Assembly (NCBI GenBank): GCA_963977005.1
Contig: CAXBMQ010000001.1
Span: 310,001 to 374,000, forward strand
Length of the DNA stretch: 64,000 nucleotides
Source of the DNA: CAXBCP01 sp963977005
GTDB lineage: Bacteria > Pseudomonadota > Alphaproteobacteria > MPNO01 > UBA830
Reading direction: 5' to 3'
Below the pieces are notes generated by a model, which was given only the letters and a program-made list of their open reading frames with translations, was not told the DNA's origin and did not search any database. Each line of letters starts with the position of its first letter. Positions within the stretch are counted from its first letter, which is position 1. The translations under genes and the position numbers were made by a program. This document shows positions 34,199 to 43,484 of the stretch, piece by piece.

Positions 34199-36232
34199 TT
34201 ATTCGGCAGCCTGAACAACTTCCGTAATACTGGGCAGGAAGGAATGGTAACGACGGTCCCGGTATACGAACTGAATCGTCTGTGACCGGTCGTGGCCCAT
34301 GGCAAGCGTATCGCGAATGGCCTTGATCTTCTTCTCGCTGAAGGAAAGTTCGTACTCGACGAGATCCGCACAATCCTCAAGGCGGAGATCGTGATTATCC
34401 GCCCACCGTTCCAGATTGTAGTCGAACTGGATGCGGGTCTTTTCCCCGGCAACCGGCAGAACATCGAAGTATTTCGAGAAATCGAACTTCATCAGAATGA
34501 AGCGTTCGAGATTGTCACAGATACGCGTGGCCTCTGCGACAGCCACACCATCCTCGATGAGGATATCGCGCGCCGCATTGGTGACCAGTTCTCCCCAGGC
34601 CTGCATGTCGGTACCGAATTCGACCGTGTACTTGTTCATCAGATTGTCGCCACGCTCGCCGGAAAGAAGCTTGTCGTAATTTTCCTCGGCAAATTTCTGC
34701 ATCGCTTCGAGCGTCGGATACAGTTCGTCCTGCGCTTCTTCGGTGTACCGGCGAAGCATGTCGCCGACCGAGCCGCTGTCTTTTTCGGCATCTGCGAGAA
34801 CGCGCTGGATCCACAGCCAGGGGTCGATCCCGTTTTCGACCAGGGCGCGGCGAACCACGTTGAAATGGTCGGCGTTAAAGACGACCTGGAGGATCAGCTG
34901 AAGCTTTCTCAGATACATATGATCCTCGAAACTCATCGTGCTGTTTTCGATCACGACCTCTTCAGGCTCCAGCACCACCTTGCCTTCGTATTTTCCGAAT
35001 GCGCGCGGGATGATGCGGTACATCGTCTTGAACTTGTAAAGCTCGCGGGTTTCCCGTGTCGCCAGCGGCGTGCCTTTGAGAAGCGACAGGGTCATGATGA
35101 TGACGCGGTTCAAACCCATGTCGATGCATTTCCGTATGCCCGCTTCGAATGATTCGCGGGTTTCCATCGGCAGGTTGAAAATAAGCTCGGAATACGAATC
35201 TTCGCCGTCATGGGTCCCTTCGGAAACCGACTGCGTCATCGCATCGATCGAAATATTGTCACGGTCGATGGCTTTCAGGGTCGCCGGGTTGAAAGACTGG
35301 ACCGACATCGTCAGATGCATGCCCCACTTCAGCGTCTTCGACACTTCGATAATGCGGTGCTTGGCATTCTTGCCCATGCTGGCGGCGATATAGCGCGGCC
35401 AGTCGTATTCGTCCTGGACGCGACGCATTTCCTTGGCGGCATCCAGGCTCTGCGGGTACATGCCGAAATTACTGTCGGCGAGATACAAACGCATTCCGTG
35501 CTTGCCGGCATATTTTTCAGCGCAGTAATCCAGTTCACGTGCAACTTTTTCATTCGTGCCGAAGCGGACCTTCTGGTGCATCTTCAGGGACTGCCGGCAG
35601 AAACTGCACCGATAGGGGCACCCGCGGGACGTTTCGATGAACGGCATCAGCGATTGTTCGAAAAATTCGTCAAAAAGACCCGTCAGATACGGGCTCGGGA
35701 TCACGTCCAGCGACGGCAGCTTGGGACGCTGCGGATGTTCCGCATAGCTGTCGTCATCGCGCCGCAGAAATGTGCCTTCGATGACGTCGACGCTACGCGG
35801 ATCGATGCCGTCGACACGGTACTGGACGATTTCGCGGAATGTATCTTCGCCCTCACCGGCGACACAGATATCGATATGCGGGTTGGCCCGGACGAATTCC
35901 TCGCGGTCCGTGCTGTCCATATCGATCTCGGGGCCCCCGAGAACGGTCAGGCAATCGGGATTGAGTTCTTTCGCGCGGCCCAGTGTGAACAGGGTCAGGT
36001 TGCGCGCCCAGCCATAGAATGCGCCACCGACGACATCGGGTTTCCATTCCTCGAGATCTGCAAGGATTTTCTCGACCTGGTAATAAAGCCGGATATCGAC
36101 TTCCGCTCCCTCGATATTCTCGACGGCGTAGGCGCCGATCTGACCGATCCCGATCGGCATCTGCGACGCATGCAGGCCCCGCGTCGAATGCCGCAGATCG
36201 CAGAGTGCTATTTTGATTGTCTTGGCAGTCAT
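34199..36232 (-). CDS. B12-binding-domain radical SAM protein
   Basis: 677 residues. The N-terminal cobalamin-binding-like domain carries TVLGGPEIDMDS and VAGEGEDTF. The cluster motif is C205-PYR-C209-SF-C212. The core continues with LADSNFGMYPQ, SVQSFNPATLKAID and IFNLPMETRESF. A long C-terminal part of about 230 residues, rich in acidic and aromatic residues, has no recognised domain. It lies between a GT-B-like transferase and a sulfotransferase gene on the same strand, so it probably acts on a glycan, lipid or nucleotide-linked precursor. Methyl transfer is common in the family but cannot be proved here. Confidence 0.83.
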   Translation of the reverse strand: MTAKTIKIALCDLRHSTRGLHASQMPIGIGQIGAYAVENIEGAEVDIRLYYQVEKILADLEEWKPDVVGGAFYGWARNLTLFTLGRAKELNPDCLTVLGGPEIDMDSTDREEFVRANPHIDICVAGEGEDTFREIVQYRVDGIDPRSVDVIEGTFLRRDDDSYAEHPQRPKLPSLDVIPSPYLTGLFDEFFEQSLMPFIETSRGCPYRCSFCRQSLKMHQKVRFGTNEKVARELDYCAEKYAGKHGMRLYLADSNFGMYPQSLDAAKEMRRVQDEYDWPRYIAASMGKNAKHRIIEVSKTLKWGMHLTMSVQSFNPATLKAIDRDNISIDAMTQSVSEGTHDGEDSYSELIFNLPMETRESFEAGIRKCIDMGLNRVIIMTLSLLKGTPLATRETRELYKFKTMYRIIPRAFGKYEGKVVLEPEEVVIENSTMSFEDHMYLRKLQLILQVVFNADHFNVVRRALVENGIDPWLWIQRVLADAEKDSGSVGDMLRRYTEEAQDELYPTLEAMQKFAEENYDKLLSGERGDNLMNKYTVEFGTDMQAWGELVTNAARDILIEDGVAVAEATRICDNLERFILMKFDFSKYFDVLPVAGEKTRIQFDYNLERWADNHDLRLEDCADLVEYELSFSEKKIKAIRDTLAMGHDRSQTIQFVYRDRRYHSFLPSITEVVQAAE

Positions 36233-36344
36233 AATGCTAAACCGTTCGTTTGTTCATATGCGAAGTTAGAGCGCCCATGTGAATTAAGACGCGGGTCAGT
36301 TATTTCAATCAACCTGTCAATTACCTGTGAGCAAGAAGAGCAAA

Positions 36345-37328
36345 TCAGAGCGAACCCGCCAATGCTGATGTAAAGCCCCATTTTTCCTCGTAGGATTTTG
36401 CCACACCCAATAACTGTTCAACCAAGTCCTGCGATCCGTGCCTTTCTATCAAAGCGAGGCTTTCAGACAAGGTTTTTGATTGCATCGTCTTGGGCAGGTT
36501 TTCACGATTGCACACCTGGTCGATCGTATTTCCCGGGCGGACGCCGAGAAAGCCGGAAATTTCGCCGATCATTGCATCCGTTTCACAGATCAGCCGTTCA
36601 TACGGCACGAACAGGATGCTGTCCTGCTGCGGCCCGGTAAGACCAGCAACGCCGTCATCGCATGCCCGGATAAGTTCAAGCACCGAGCGCAGCACCCGGT
36701 CCATCGGAGCCCCCTCGAGAAATTCATCCGCCCAGTCGAGCGCAAACCACGGAATGGCATGTCCGCCGCGATCCGCCATAACGGTGAAAACCCGCGGATC
36801 CGTGCTCCAGCGCTCGCCCCAGCCGCGGCGATACCAGGATGCCGCGAGTGTCACCGGATGACGCACGACCTCTAGCACCTTGAGATTTGCCGCTATGTCG
36901 AAAAACAAGGACATAAAGGGCATCGCCTGGTGCGTGAAAAAGAACGGCACAAGGCCGGATTCGAGAAATTGCGCAAGCGCGGCCGCGTCGCTCGGCTCTT
37001 CGGCGCGTCGGGTAAATTCGGCCAGATCCGGCGCGTTCAGCAGGGTCGTGCCATCCGATACCCGCAGGTTCAGATTCCGGCCGATAGCACGATCATGAAT
37101 TGCCACATCCAGCTGCATCCGGAGGAACGCCCCCGCAGACGCGGCATCGAACTGACCCAGACCATACAGCATGGGCACCTGGTCGACCGGCTCCCGCACC
37201 TGGATGAACTCGATCCCTTCCATATGGGACACCAGCTTCGAGGTCACCATCTTGCCCGCGCGCGCGAGCCCGTCGACAAGCAACAGGTCTTCCGTCAGGG
37301 CGGTTTTGAGAAACAGTTTTTCGGTCAT
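36345..37328 (-). CDS. Sulfotransferase-like protein
   Basis: 327 residues. The N-terminus has LLLVDGLARAGKMVTSKLV, a P-loop-like 5-phosphosulfate-binding element. The 3-phosphate-binding region is VLEVVRHPVTLAASWYRRG, and VPYERLI resembles the conserved core helix. ATG 37328 is chosen; longer in-frame upstream codons overlap the TylF-like gene and look non-coding. It is a second, only distantly similar sulfotransferase to the plus-strand one at 28492-29463, so two different glycan positions or two acceptors may be sulfated. Target unknown. Confidence 0.72.
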   Translation of the reverse strand: MTEKLFLKTALTEDLLLVDGLARAGKMVTSKLVSHMEGIEFIQVREPVDQVPMLYGLGQFDAASAGAFLRMQLDVAIHDRAIGRNLNLRVSDGTTLLNAPDLAEFTRRAEEPSDAAALAQFLESGLVPFFFTHQAMPFMSLFFDIAANLKVLEVVRHPVTLAASWYRRGWGERWSTDPRVFTVMADRGGHAIPWFALDWADEFLEGAPMDRVLRSVLELIRACDDGVAGLTGPQQDSILFVPYERLICETDAMIGEISGFLGVRPGNTIDQVCNRENLPKTMQSKTLSESLALIERHGSQDLVEQLLGVAKSYEEKWGFTSALAGSL

Positions 37329-37368
37329 GCGCCGGGCGCCAGATGGGGTATGCGCATTTCTGGAATTG

Positions 37369-38019
37369 TCAGTTTTTGATAAGGAAGCAGGGTGTTTGCG
37401 CGAAGGGAAGCTTTTGAATCTTTTCCGACAACCCGTTTTCGGCCAGAAACTCGTCAACCGCCTTGGTCGCACCGGGGAAGCCATAGGCATAATCATCAAG
37501 AATGATCACGCCGCCGGAGGAAACCCGTGGATATAATACGGCGAGCGCTTCCTTGATCGGTTCATACAGATCGAGGTCGATGTTCACGATCGCGATCTTT
37601 CGCGCATTCGAAGCGTCGTAGTGCTCTTTGAGCGTGGTTCTGACGTCGCCTTTCACGAAGCTGACATTCTCGGAAAGCCCCTGCGCCTCCAGCAGGTCCA
37701 TCAGGTCTTTCTCAGAGGCGCTCTCGTGGCCGCCATGGTCTTTGAGTGTGCCGCGCTTGTCGCTGTCCGGTTTGAAATCAGCGTCGGGGAATTCCCCAAA
37801 CGTATCGAACCCGATGAACTGGCGCGAATAATCCGGGTGGAACAATCTCGCGAGTTTCCGGAAGCGGAAGAAAGACGCTCCCTTGAAAACGCCGACCTCT
37901 ACGAAATCGCCCGGCAGGTTGAGCGACATTTCGTATAGCTGCGCGTGGGCAAGAAATTTTCCGAAGCGGCGTGGGTCGCTGTGGAGATAAAAATCGTTTT
38001 CGGATTCGTGAAAAATCAT
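37369..38019 (-). CDS. TylF/MycF-family O-methyltransferase
   Basis: 216 residues. The SAM-binding start GDFVEVGVFKGASFFRFRKLA is typical of the TylF family. IVNIDLDLYEPIKEAL carries the conserved metal-binding Asp residues, and GGVIILDDYAYGFPGA the third. These enzymes O-methylate deoxysugars and other glycan residues and often need a divalent metal. ATG 38019 begins the gene after a 118-nt gap from the radical SAM gene. It is one of four distinct methyltransferases of different families in the glycan region, suggesting a heavily methylated product. Confidence 0.85.
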   Translation of the reverse strand: MIFHESENDFYLHSDPRRFGKFLAHAQLYEMSLNLPGDFVEVGVFKGASFFRFRKLARLFHPDYSRQFIGFDTFGEFPDADFKPDSDKRGTLKDHGGHESASEKDLMDLLEAQGLSENVSFVKGDVRTTLKEHYDASNARKIAIVNIDLDLYEPIKEALAVLYPRVSSGGVIILDDYAYGFPGATKAVDEFLAENGLSEKIQKLPFAQTPCFLIKN

Positions 38020-38137
38020 TCCTGGCTTCTTTTCTCAGGCAATTTTTGGGAACGACACGGATATGGCTGGTGTCGGGCGGGCTGAAAGAGCGGCGGGGTC
38101 AAACCACGCATAGTGGAAAGTCCCCCATTCCCGGTCG

Positions 38138-39694
38138 CTATGCGACCTTCGTACTCTTTTTCTTCACCGGGTCCTCGAAAATCGTCGATGGGGCGCCGTC
38201 CGGGATGTTGTGGTTAGCCCGCCAGATTTTTTCGTACATGTCGATCTGGCGGTGATCGCTCTTAACCATCATTTCGCGAAGACCGGCAAGTTCCACGGCA
38301 TTGAAGTTGTGCGAGATAATGACCGAGATGTCGCTCGCATCGCCAAGGTCCATGATATAGGCCTCAAGATCCCCGTCATACTGTTCCATGATCCAGTCGC
38401 GGTAGACCGTAAACCATTCCGACCCCGGGTACGGCGTTGCGAAATGGGGCTTAACGTTGATCCCGTATTTGTCCCAGGCGTCGATATTGGCGCGCAGGGA
38501 ATCGAAATCCTCGTTGGGGAAACCGATGATCAGGTTCGGGATCGGGCGGATACCGGCCTCCAGCGTCCAGAAAAAACTGCGGACATTGTGCTTCAGGGTC
38601 GCGCCCTTGCCGATGGTTTTCAACACATGCGGCGCAAACGATTCATACCCGTAGACGAGATGCGAACATCCCGCGGCGCGCATCGTCTTGAGTATTTCCT
38701 GCGAGCACAGGGACGCATGACTGGTGCCGCCCCAGTGAACGCCTTCCCAGGTGCCGTCGTCTTTCTGAACCGGCGCAAGCCCGTTTTCATGCCAGAGCCT
38801 GCAGATTTCCGTCAGCCAGGTTTCCCTGGAATAACGGTGCATCGTCATGAGGTTCTCGTCGAGGAAAGTGACGAAATTGATCTGGTACTTGTCGTACATA
38901 TGCCGGACCATCTTCACGATGTATTCCGGGCTGTGATACCGGACGGTCCGCGTATAGTTTCCGGGCTGGTCGAACGCGACCTGCATATCGCCGTTGTCAT
39001 CTGCTTCGTAGCGCATGTCGCCGGCGATACCCAGATGATAGCAGTATCGGCAGATCATCGAGCAGCCGTAACTGGCATTGATATCCAGCCGCCGGGTCGC
39101 CAGCATGCCTTCCTCGGAATAAAGCGACATGCTGTTTGGCAGATAAACCTCTTCGATCGGAAAGAGGTCCCACGCCGGATAAGGCAACGAGTCGAGGTCC
39201 ATCAACAGATCGCGCGGCGGGCTGAAGCTGATCTCGCCGCCCGGCTTGCGGTATATCAGACCGTTGATCGTTGCCCAGTTGTCTTCTCCGCGGTCGATCA
39301 TGGCCAATAGTTCGGGGAATGTGATAAATGCCTCGCCAACAACCCCGATATCGACTTCGGGCAACCAGGTCAGCATTTCGCGGGGCAGCGACGTGATAAT
39401 CCCGCCGCCAAGCACGATTGTTGCATCGGGGCTGACTTCCCGGGCGATGCGAACAATGCTTTTTACCGAGTTATAGGCCGTCGTGATTCCACCGAGTGCG
39501 ATCACATCCCAGTCTTCGGCGTCAAAGACCTCGCGCAGCGTATCTTCCCCGAGCCGCCAGGCATTCTCGTCGTACACCTGGACCTGATGGCCATGGTCCA
39601 TCGCAATCGCCGCCAAAAGGGCAATTCCATAGGGCACATGCTTGGGATCGTCTTCCTGACGCACCATGGGATTCACGAGAAGAAGTTTTGTCAT
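38138..39694 (-). CDS. B12-binding-domain radical SAM protein
   Basis: 518 residues. The N-terminus starts TKLLLVNPMVRQEDDPKHVP with the cobalamin-binding-like domain continuing to about residue 130 (TIVLGGGIITSLP). The radical SAM motif is C211-SMI-C215-RY-C218, preceded by SYG rather than the TRG seen in its neighbours. The core includes FLDENLMTM, LVYGYESFAP and IIGFPNEDFDS. ATG 39694 begins it, after the Maf-like gene. It appears to be an independent subfamily from the other three radical SAM proteins in the window. Substrate unknown. Confidence 0.83.
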   Translation of the reverse strand: MTKLLLVNPMVRQEDDPKHVPYGIALLAAIAMDHGHQVQVYDENAWRLGEDTLREVFDAEDWDVIALGGITTAYNSVKSIVRIAREVSPDATIVLGGGIITSLPREMLTWLPEVDIGVVGEAFITFPELLAMIDRGEDNWATINGLIYRKPGGEISFSPPRDLLMDLDSLPYPAWDLFPIEEVYLPNSMSLYSEEGMLATRRLDINASYGCSMICRYCYHLGIAGDMRYEADDNGDMQVAFDQPGNYTRTVRYHSPEYIVKMVRHMYDKYQINFVTFLDENLMTMHRYSRETWLTEICRLWHENGLAPVQKDDGTWEGVHWGGTSHASLCSQEILKTMRAAGCSHLVYGYESFAPHVLKTIGKGATLKHNVRSFFWTLEAGIRPIPNLIIGFPNEDFDSLRANIDAWDKYGINVKPHFATPYPGSEWFTVYRDWIMEQYDGDLEAYIMDLGDASDISVIISHNFNAVELAGLREMMVKSDHRQIDMYEKIWRANHNIPDGAPSTIFEDPVKKKSTKVA

Positions 39695-39760
39695 GATGTC
39701 ACTCTAGGCCTTTCATCCGCTCCGGCAGTGGCAGCGGACCTGTTGATTCCCTGTCAGCGA

Positions 39761-40801
39761 TCAGCCGGCAGCGTGTTGATGGAGAAATTCCCGCAACGGG
39801 ACAACCGTGACGGCATCGCCGAAAAGGATACCGCCTTCCGTGCAGTTGAAAGTTTCGCAGTCGGCATCCCGGGCCATTTCGAGGAAGCATTCGCGATACC
39901 AGAGATAGGCCGGGTCTGTGTAAAACCAGGCATCTTCGAACGGGTTGTGGATACGCACATACAAAGCATCCAGATTCTCTTCGCCCACAAGCTCTACGGC
40001 TTCGTAATAGTACTGTGTATTGAAGTAAGGCGTGTCGTCGTAATAGGCAAAATCGATCCCCGTGAGGGCAACCCGTTTCTTTTCGAGCAGGACATCCGCC
40101 ATCATCCACGACGCCGTGCCGACATTGCCGCCCGCATTGATCGTCGGAAAACCGTTTTCCTGCATCAACTTCGCGGCAACGCTTTCGTCCCCGTCGGGAT
40201 CATCGAGCATCGGGTTCCACCAGAAGATGTTCATGCCGGAGTCGAGCACCCTGTTCACCAGAGCTTCCGATGCCATTGTCGACAGGGCAATGTTGATATC
40301 CTTGCCATGCCTGTTCACCAGTTCGAGAATTTCGTCGTTGGCGCGCATCTCCGATGCGAATGCATCGTCCTGGTCCTGACGGGAAAAGTAATCGTCCGCC
40401 TTTAGTTTCTCCTCCGTCAGATCGGGGTCACCGAGCCAGCGAACGACACGCGTCGCATGTGGATCGATCGTCACCGCCAGGTGCGGAATTATTCCGTTCC
40501 GAAGGCTGTAAGAGATCGCGGATTCGGTGGCGATGACCGTTCCACGATAGTTCGTTTCGCGCAGCGCGCCTGCGGGGTCTTTTCTTTTCACCGACGGCCC
40601 GGCCGCAATAACGACCGCGCTGTCGCCCTCGCCGAGCGGCGCGCCCCGCAGGGCGGCAAGCGATTCGCCACGATCAAAGTGTGCGGCGTTTCTCCGCGCA
40701 TTGTCGAGCGCCATCTGACCGTGCCGATCCCAGGTCATCTGCCCCTGGATGTCCAGCAGTTTATAGGCCAGTTCGCCGGCTTTTTCCGGTATATCGGGCA
40801 T
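39761..40801 (-). CDS. Maf/DUF115-type glycosyltransferase
   Basis: 346 residues. VVIAAGPSVKRKDPAGAL is the Maf/MptE-like hallmark (DUF115), followed by VIATESAISYSLRNGIIPH and the GGNVGTASWMMADVLL segment. The C-terminal half ends with HNPFEDAWFYTDPAYL. Maf proteins link pseudaminic or legionaminic acid to flagellin Ser/Thr residues. It sits directly downstream of a legionaminic-acid-type gene set, so transfer of that sugar is likely. No flagellin gene is in view, and the acceptor may be another protein. Confidence 0.82.
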   Translation of the reverse strand: MPDIPEKAGELAYKLLDIQGQMTWDRHGQMALDNARRNAAHFDRGESLAALRGAPLGEGDSAVVIAAGPSVKRKDPAGALRETNYRGTVIATESAISYSLRNGIIPHLAVTIDPHATRVVRWLGDPDLTEEKLKADDYFSRQDQDDAFASEMRANDEILELVNRHGKDINIALSTMASEALVNRVLDSGMNIFWWNPMLDDPDGDESVAAKLMQENGFPTINAGGNVGTASWMMADVLLEKKRVALTGIDFAYYDDTPYFNTQYYYEAVELVGEENLDALYVRIHNPFEDAWFYTDPAYLWYRECFLEMARDADCETFNCTEGGILFGDAVTVVPLREFLHQHAAG

Positions 40802-40845
40802 AGGCGTTTATGCGAAAGCGGTCGGAGTTGCCGAATGCGGAAGTG

Positions 40846-41016
40846 TCAGGACTTGTCCTCGTCGGCCCATTTGACCTTTTTCTTGGACACGAACGAAATC
40901 GATCCGCCGAGTTTCTTGAGCACTTCGCGCTCGAACCGGTCTTCGAGACTTTCCTCTTCGTCGGACTTCACGACATCTTTCCGGGTTTTGAAATTTCCCT
41001 TCAATACGCTTGGCAT
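40846..41016 (-). CDS. Small charged protein in the nonulosonic acid module
   Basis: 56 residues, starting MPSVLKGNFKTRKDVVKSD and rich in Lys, Glu and Asp. ATG 41016 is preceded by a strong AAGGAG ribosome site at 8 nt, which makes translation convincing. A longer in-frame version is rejected. I do not recognise a family. It lies between the PtmA-like SDR and Maf-like genes on the same strand. It could be an acceptor, a small regulator or an accessory factor; nothing in the sequence decides. Confidence 0.6.
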   Translation of the reverse strand: MPSVLKGNFKTRKDVVKSDEEESLEDRFEREVLKKLGGSISFVSKKKVKWADEDKS

Positions 41017-41041
41017 ATTCGTTCTCCTTGGTTTGCAGTGA

Positions 41042-41875
41042 TTACCATGCCGTCCAGCCGCCATCGACGATGACTTCCTGCCCGGTCATGTAGCTTGATG
41101 CATCGGACGCCAGAAACACCACGGCTCCCACCATCTCGTCGCGATGCGCCATCCGGCCGAGCGGCACCCGGCTGGCGTAGTTGGCCTTGAACGTCTCGTT
41201 CTGGCCGCTTTCAATCCCGCCGGGCACCAGTGTGTTCACACGGATACCATGCGGCGCCCAATAAGTGGCGAGGTATTTGGTCAGGCCGACAACGGCGGCC
41301 TTGGACGCGGCATAGACCGGCGGCGTATTGATCTGATGACCGAGATATTCCGATCCCTCATAAATCCGCGGGTCCGGGCCGACCAGACCGTAAGTCGAAG
41401 ACGTCTGGATGATACTTCCGCCCCGACCGCGGTCGATCATGGATTTTCCCACCGACTGGGCGACAAGGAACAATCCGTCCAGGTTGACCGACATGATGTC
41501 GCGCCACACCGAGAATTTGAGATCCTCGGCAGGGGTGAAGAAGTCGGCAACGTTCTCCGTCTTGCCGGCCGCATTGTTGTGCAGAATATCGACTCCGCCG
41601 AACGTGTCGCAGACACTTTTCGTCATCGACGTCACCGCATCGGGGTCGGCAACATCGCATTCCACGCCGAGGGTTTCGACACCGTATTCCCGGGCAATTT
41701 CGTCGGCCAGCTTTGCCGCCGCCTCACCGGCAATATCGACGCAGGCGACCTTCGCACCGAAACCGGCAAGCCCTCGGGTAATGCGCGCACCCTGAATGCC
41801 GGCAGCACCGGTTACCAGCGCGACCTTGTCGGTCAGGTCAAACAGATCGCGGTTGAGTTTCTTTTCCTGTGACAT
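41042..41875 (-). CDS. ptmA: SDR, PtmA-like
   Basis: 277 residues of the classical SDR fold. The coenzyme loop is ALVTGAAGIQGARI (with the uncommon IQG in place of IG), the catalytic Ser-Tyr-Lys occur in QTSSTYG and YAASKAAVVGL, and the tail ends MTGQEVIVDGGW. ATG 41875 overlaps the last base of the upstream stop. In Campylobacter PtmA lies beside PtmB and PtmF and is thought to help supply amino sugar for CMP-legionaminic acid by the GDP-linked route. The same order occurs here, so the name rests mainly on context. Confidence 0.75.
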   Translation of the reverse strand: MSQEKKLNRDLFDLTDKVALVTGAAGIQGARITRGLAGFGAKVACVDIAGEAAAKLADEIAREYGVETLGVECDVADPDAVTSMTKSVCDTFGGVDILHNNAAGKTENVADFFTPAEDLKFSVWRDIMSVNLDGLFLVAQSVGKSMIDRGRGGSIIQTSSTYGLVGPDPRIYEGSEYLGHQINTPPVYAASKAAVVGLTKYLATYWAPHGIRVNTLVPGGIESGQNETFKANYASRVPLGRMAHRDEMVGAVVFLASDASSYMTGQEVIVDGGWTAW

Positions 41876-42573
41876 CACGCACCCTGTTTCATCAGAAGTT
41901 CGACGAACTGAAAATCGATCGGCGTATCGATGTCGTGCGAACGTTCGTCCGGCATCTCGTAGAGAAGCGTATCCGGATAAAAAACATCCATGTGATCAAA
42001 GAACGCATCGCGTCGCCAGACATAGACGGCGGCATTCATGTCAAAGACGGGCGGGCAATCCTGGCGCCGGTCCAGGCGGCCGCCATCGGGGCGGATACAC
42101 AGATCGACGTGCCCGTCCGGCAATTGCTGCACCATGTTGAAATACGGGTTTTTACGGGCGGCGGCCCCCGTGATTACGTTTGTGACGCCCCTGGATTCCA
42201 TCAGTTCAACCGCGCCACGAATATCATCCGCCGTCCGTAGCGGCGATGTGACGTCGATATCGACAATCGTATCGAAGCTGGCCCCTGAAACGTTTTCCAC
42301 CGCCTCGACACAGTGCCGGATTGCGGGAAGCTTCGATGCGGTATCGTCCGCCATTTCCGCGGGGCGTCGTATCAGATGCGCGGCTCCCCATGTTTCAGCC
42401 GCCCGGAGAATTTCCTCGGAATCGCTGCTGATTGCGATTTCATCGAAAATCCCGGCGTCCTGCGCCTGGGCGATCGAATGGGCGATCAGAGGTCTTCCCG
42501 CTAGTTCCCGGAGATTCTTGCCGGGCAGGCCCTTGCTGCCGCCGCGGGCGCATATCGTGCAGATTCGTCTCAT
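41875..42573 (-). CDS. legF: CMP-N-acetylneuraminate/legionaminate synthetase-like cytidylyltransferase
   Basis: 232 residues of the NeuA/LegF/PseF family. The start RRICTICARGGSKGLPGKN is the nucleotide-binding signature. The rest includes IAISSDSEEIL, and VDIDVTSPLRTADDI carries the metal-binding Asp. It activates a nonulosonic acid with CTP to give CMP-Leg or a related CMP sugar. ATG 42573 overlaps the stop of the PtmF-like gene (ATGA), so the longer in-frame extension is ruled out. It follows the PtmE and PtmF genes exactly as in the C. jejuni legionaminic cluster. Confidence 0.86.
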   Translation of the reverse strand: MRRICTICARGGSKGLPGKNLRELAGRPLIAHSIAQAQDAGIFDEIAISSDSEEILRAAETWGAAHLIRRPAEMADDTASKLPAIRHCVEAVENVSGASFDTIVDIDVTSPLRTADDIRGAVELMESRGVTNVITGAAARKNPYFNMVQQLPDGHVDLCIRPDGGRLDRRQDCPPVFDMNAAVYVWRRDAFFDHMDVFYPDTLLYEMPDERSHDIDTPIDFQFVELLMKQGA

Positions 42574-43484
42574 GCGCCGATCCAGACCCGGTCTGTCGAT
42601 GCGCGTTCGGCATTCGCGATCATCGCGTTGACCACCTGTCCGCCGGGCAGCGGGCACAGAATTTCTGCATCGTTATTCAGAACCGCCTGTAATTGCGCCA
42701 GATAGGACTCGTTCCGCTCGCTCGGAACGGTAATTGTCCGGTCTCCATCGGTCAGGGTCGAGGCGGCGAAGTCGGCACAGAGCGTCCCGGCATCGGTCTG
42801 CGCGACCAGTGTCCGCCGAAGCCGGCTATCGAGATAATTGGTCGTTACGGTCGCCACGGGGCAGTTCTCCAGTTCGAGCAACAGCGAAAAGACATCTTCG
42901 CTGTCGATTTCGAGATCGCTGACCTTGCCCCCCAGCGCCGTCATCATCTTGGGAGGGCCGCCCAGCCACGACACAAGGTCGAGTTCGTGGCACAGGTCTC
43001 TCAACACGCCGCCGCCCTGCGCCTTGTGAGCAGAATATCCGGTCCGGTAGTCCGCGCCGGGGCGCCAGTCGGGCAGGTATTGTCCGACATAGGCATGTAA
43101 TGAAAATATCCGGCGTGCCGCCAGGGCTTTGCGGAAAGCCTGTACAAGCGGGTGAAACCGCATGTTGAACGCCACATATGCGTACGCGAAATCATGCGCC
43201 GGCAGCGGGTAATCCCCGTCGAACAGGGGTTTTTCCACCAACACCGCGCCGCGATACCCGGCGGCACCCAATGCGCCGAAATCGGCGTAATGCTCATTCG
43301 TCCGGCTGGCGATGACGACAAGATCGGGAACCCCGTCATTAAGAGCATCTTCAAGCGCCGCGAACCGGTGCGGGTGATCGACAAGGCGGCGGCTGACAAC
43401 GGCGACCCGGAGACCCAGTTGGTCGAGCAACAGCGCGTGACGCGCACCGATCGAGCCATACCCGATGACAATCGCGGTCTTCAT
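42570..43484 (-). CDS. ptmF: Gfo/Idh/MocA-family oxidoreductase, PtmF-like
   Basis: 304 residues. The NAD(P)-binding loop is IVIGYGSIGARH and the family Lys motif is LVEKPLFDGDY. The conserved helix reads GGVLRDLCHELDLVSWLGG. The gene overlaps the PtmE-like gene (ATGA) at its start and the cytidylyltransferase at its end, indicating a single coupled operon. In C. jejuni PtmF at this place is associated with providing amino sugar for CMP-legionaminate. Biochemical detail is less settled than for its neighbours, so the name is contextual. Confidence 0.76.
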   Translation of the reverse strand: MKTAIVIGYGSIGARHALLLDQLGLRVAVVSRRLVDHPHRFAALEDALNDGVPDLVVIASRTNEHYADFGALGAAGYRGAVLVEKPLFDGDYPLPAHDFAYAYVAFNMRFHPLVQAFRKALAARRIFSLHAYVGQYLPDWRPGADYRTGYSAHKAQGGGVLRDLCHELDLVSWLGGPPKMMTALGGKVSDLEIDSEDVFSLLLELENCPVATVTTNYLDSRLRRTLVAQTDAGTLCADFAASTLTDGDRTITVPSERNESYLAQLQAVLNNDAEILCPLPGGQVVNAMIANAERASTDRVWIGA

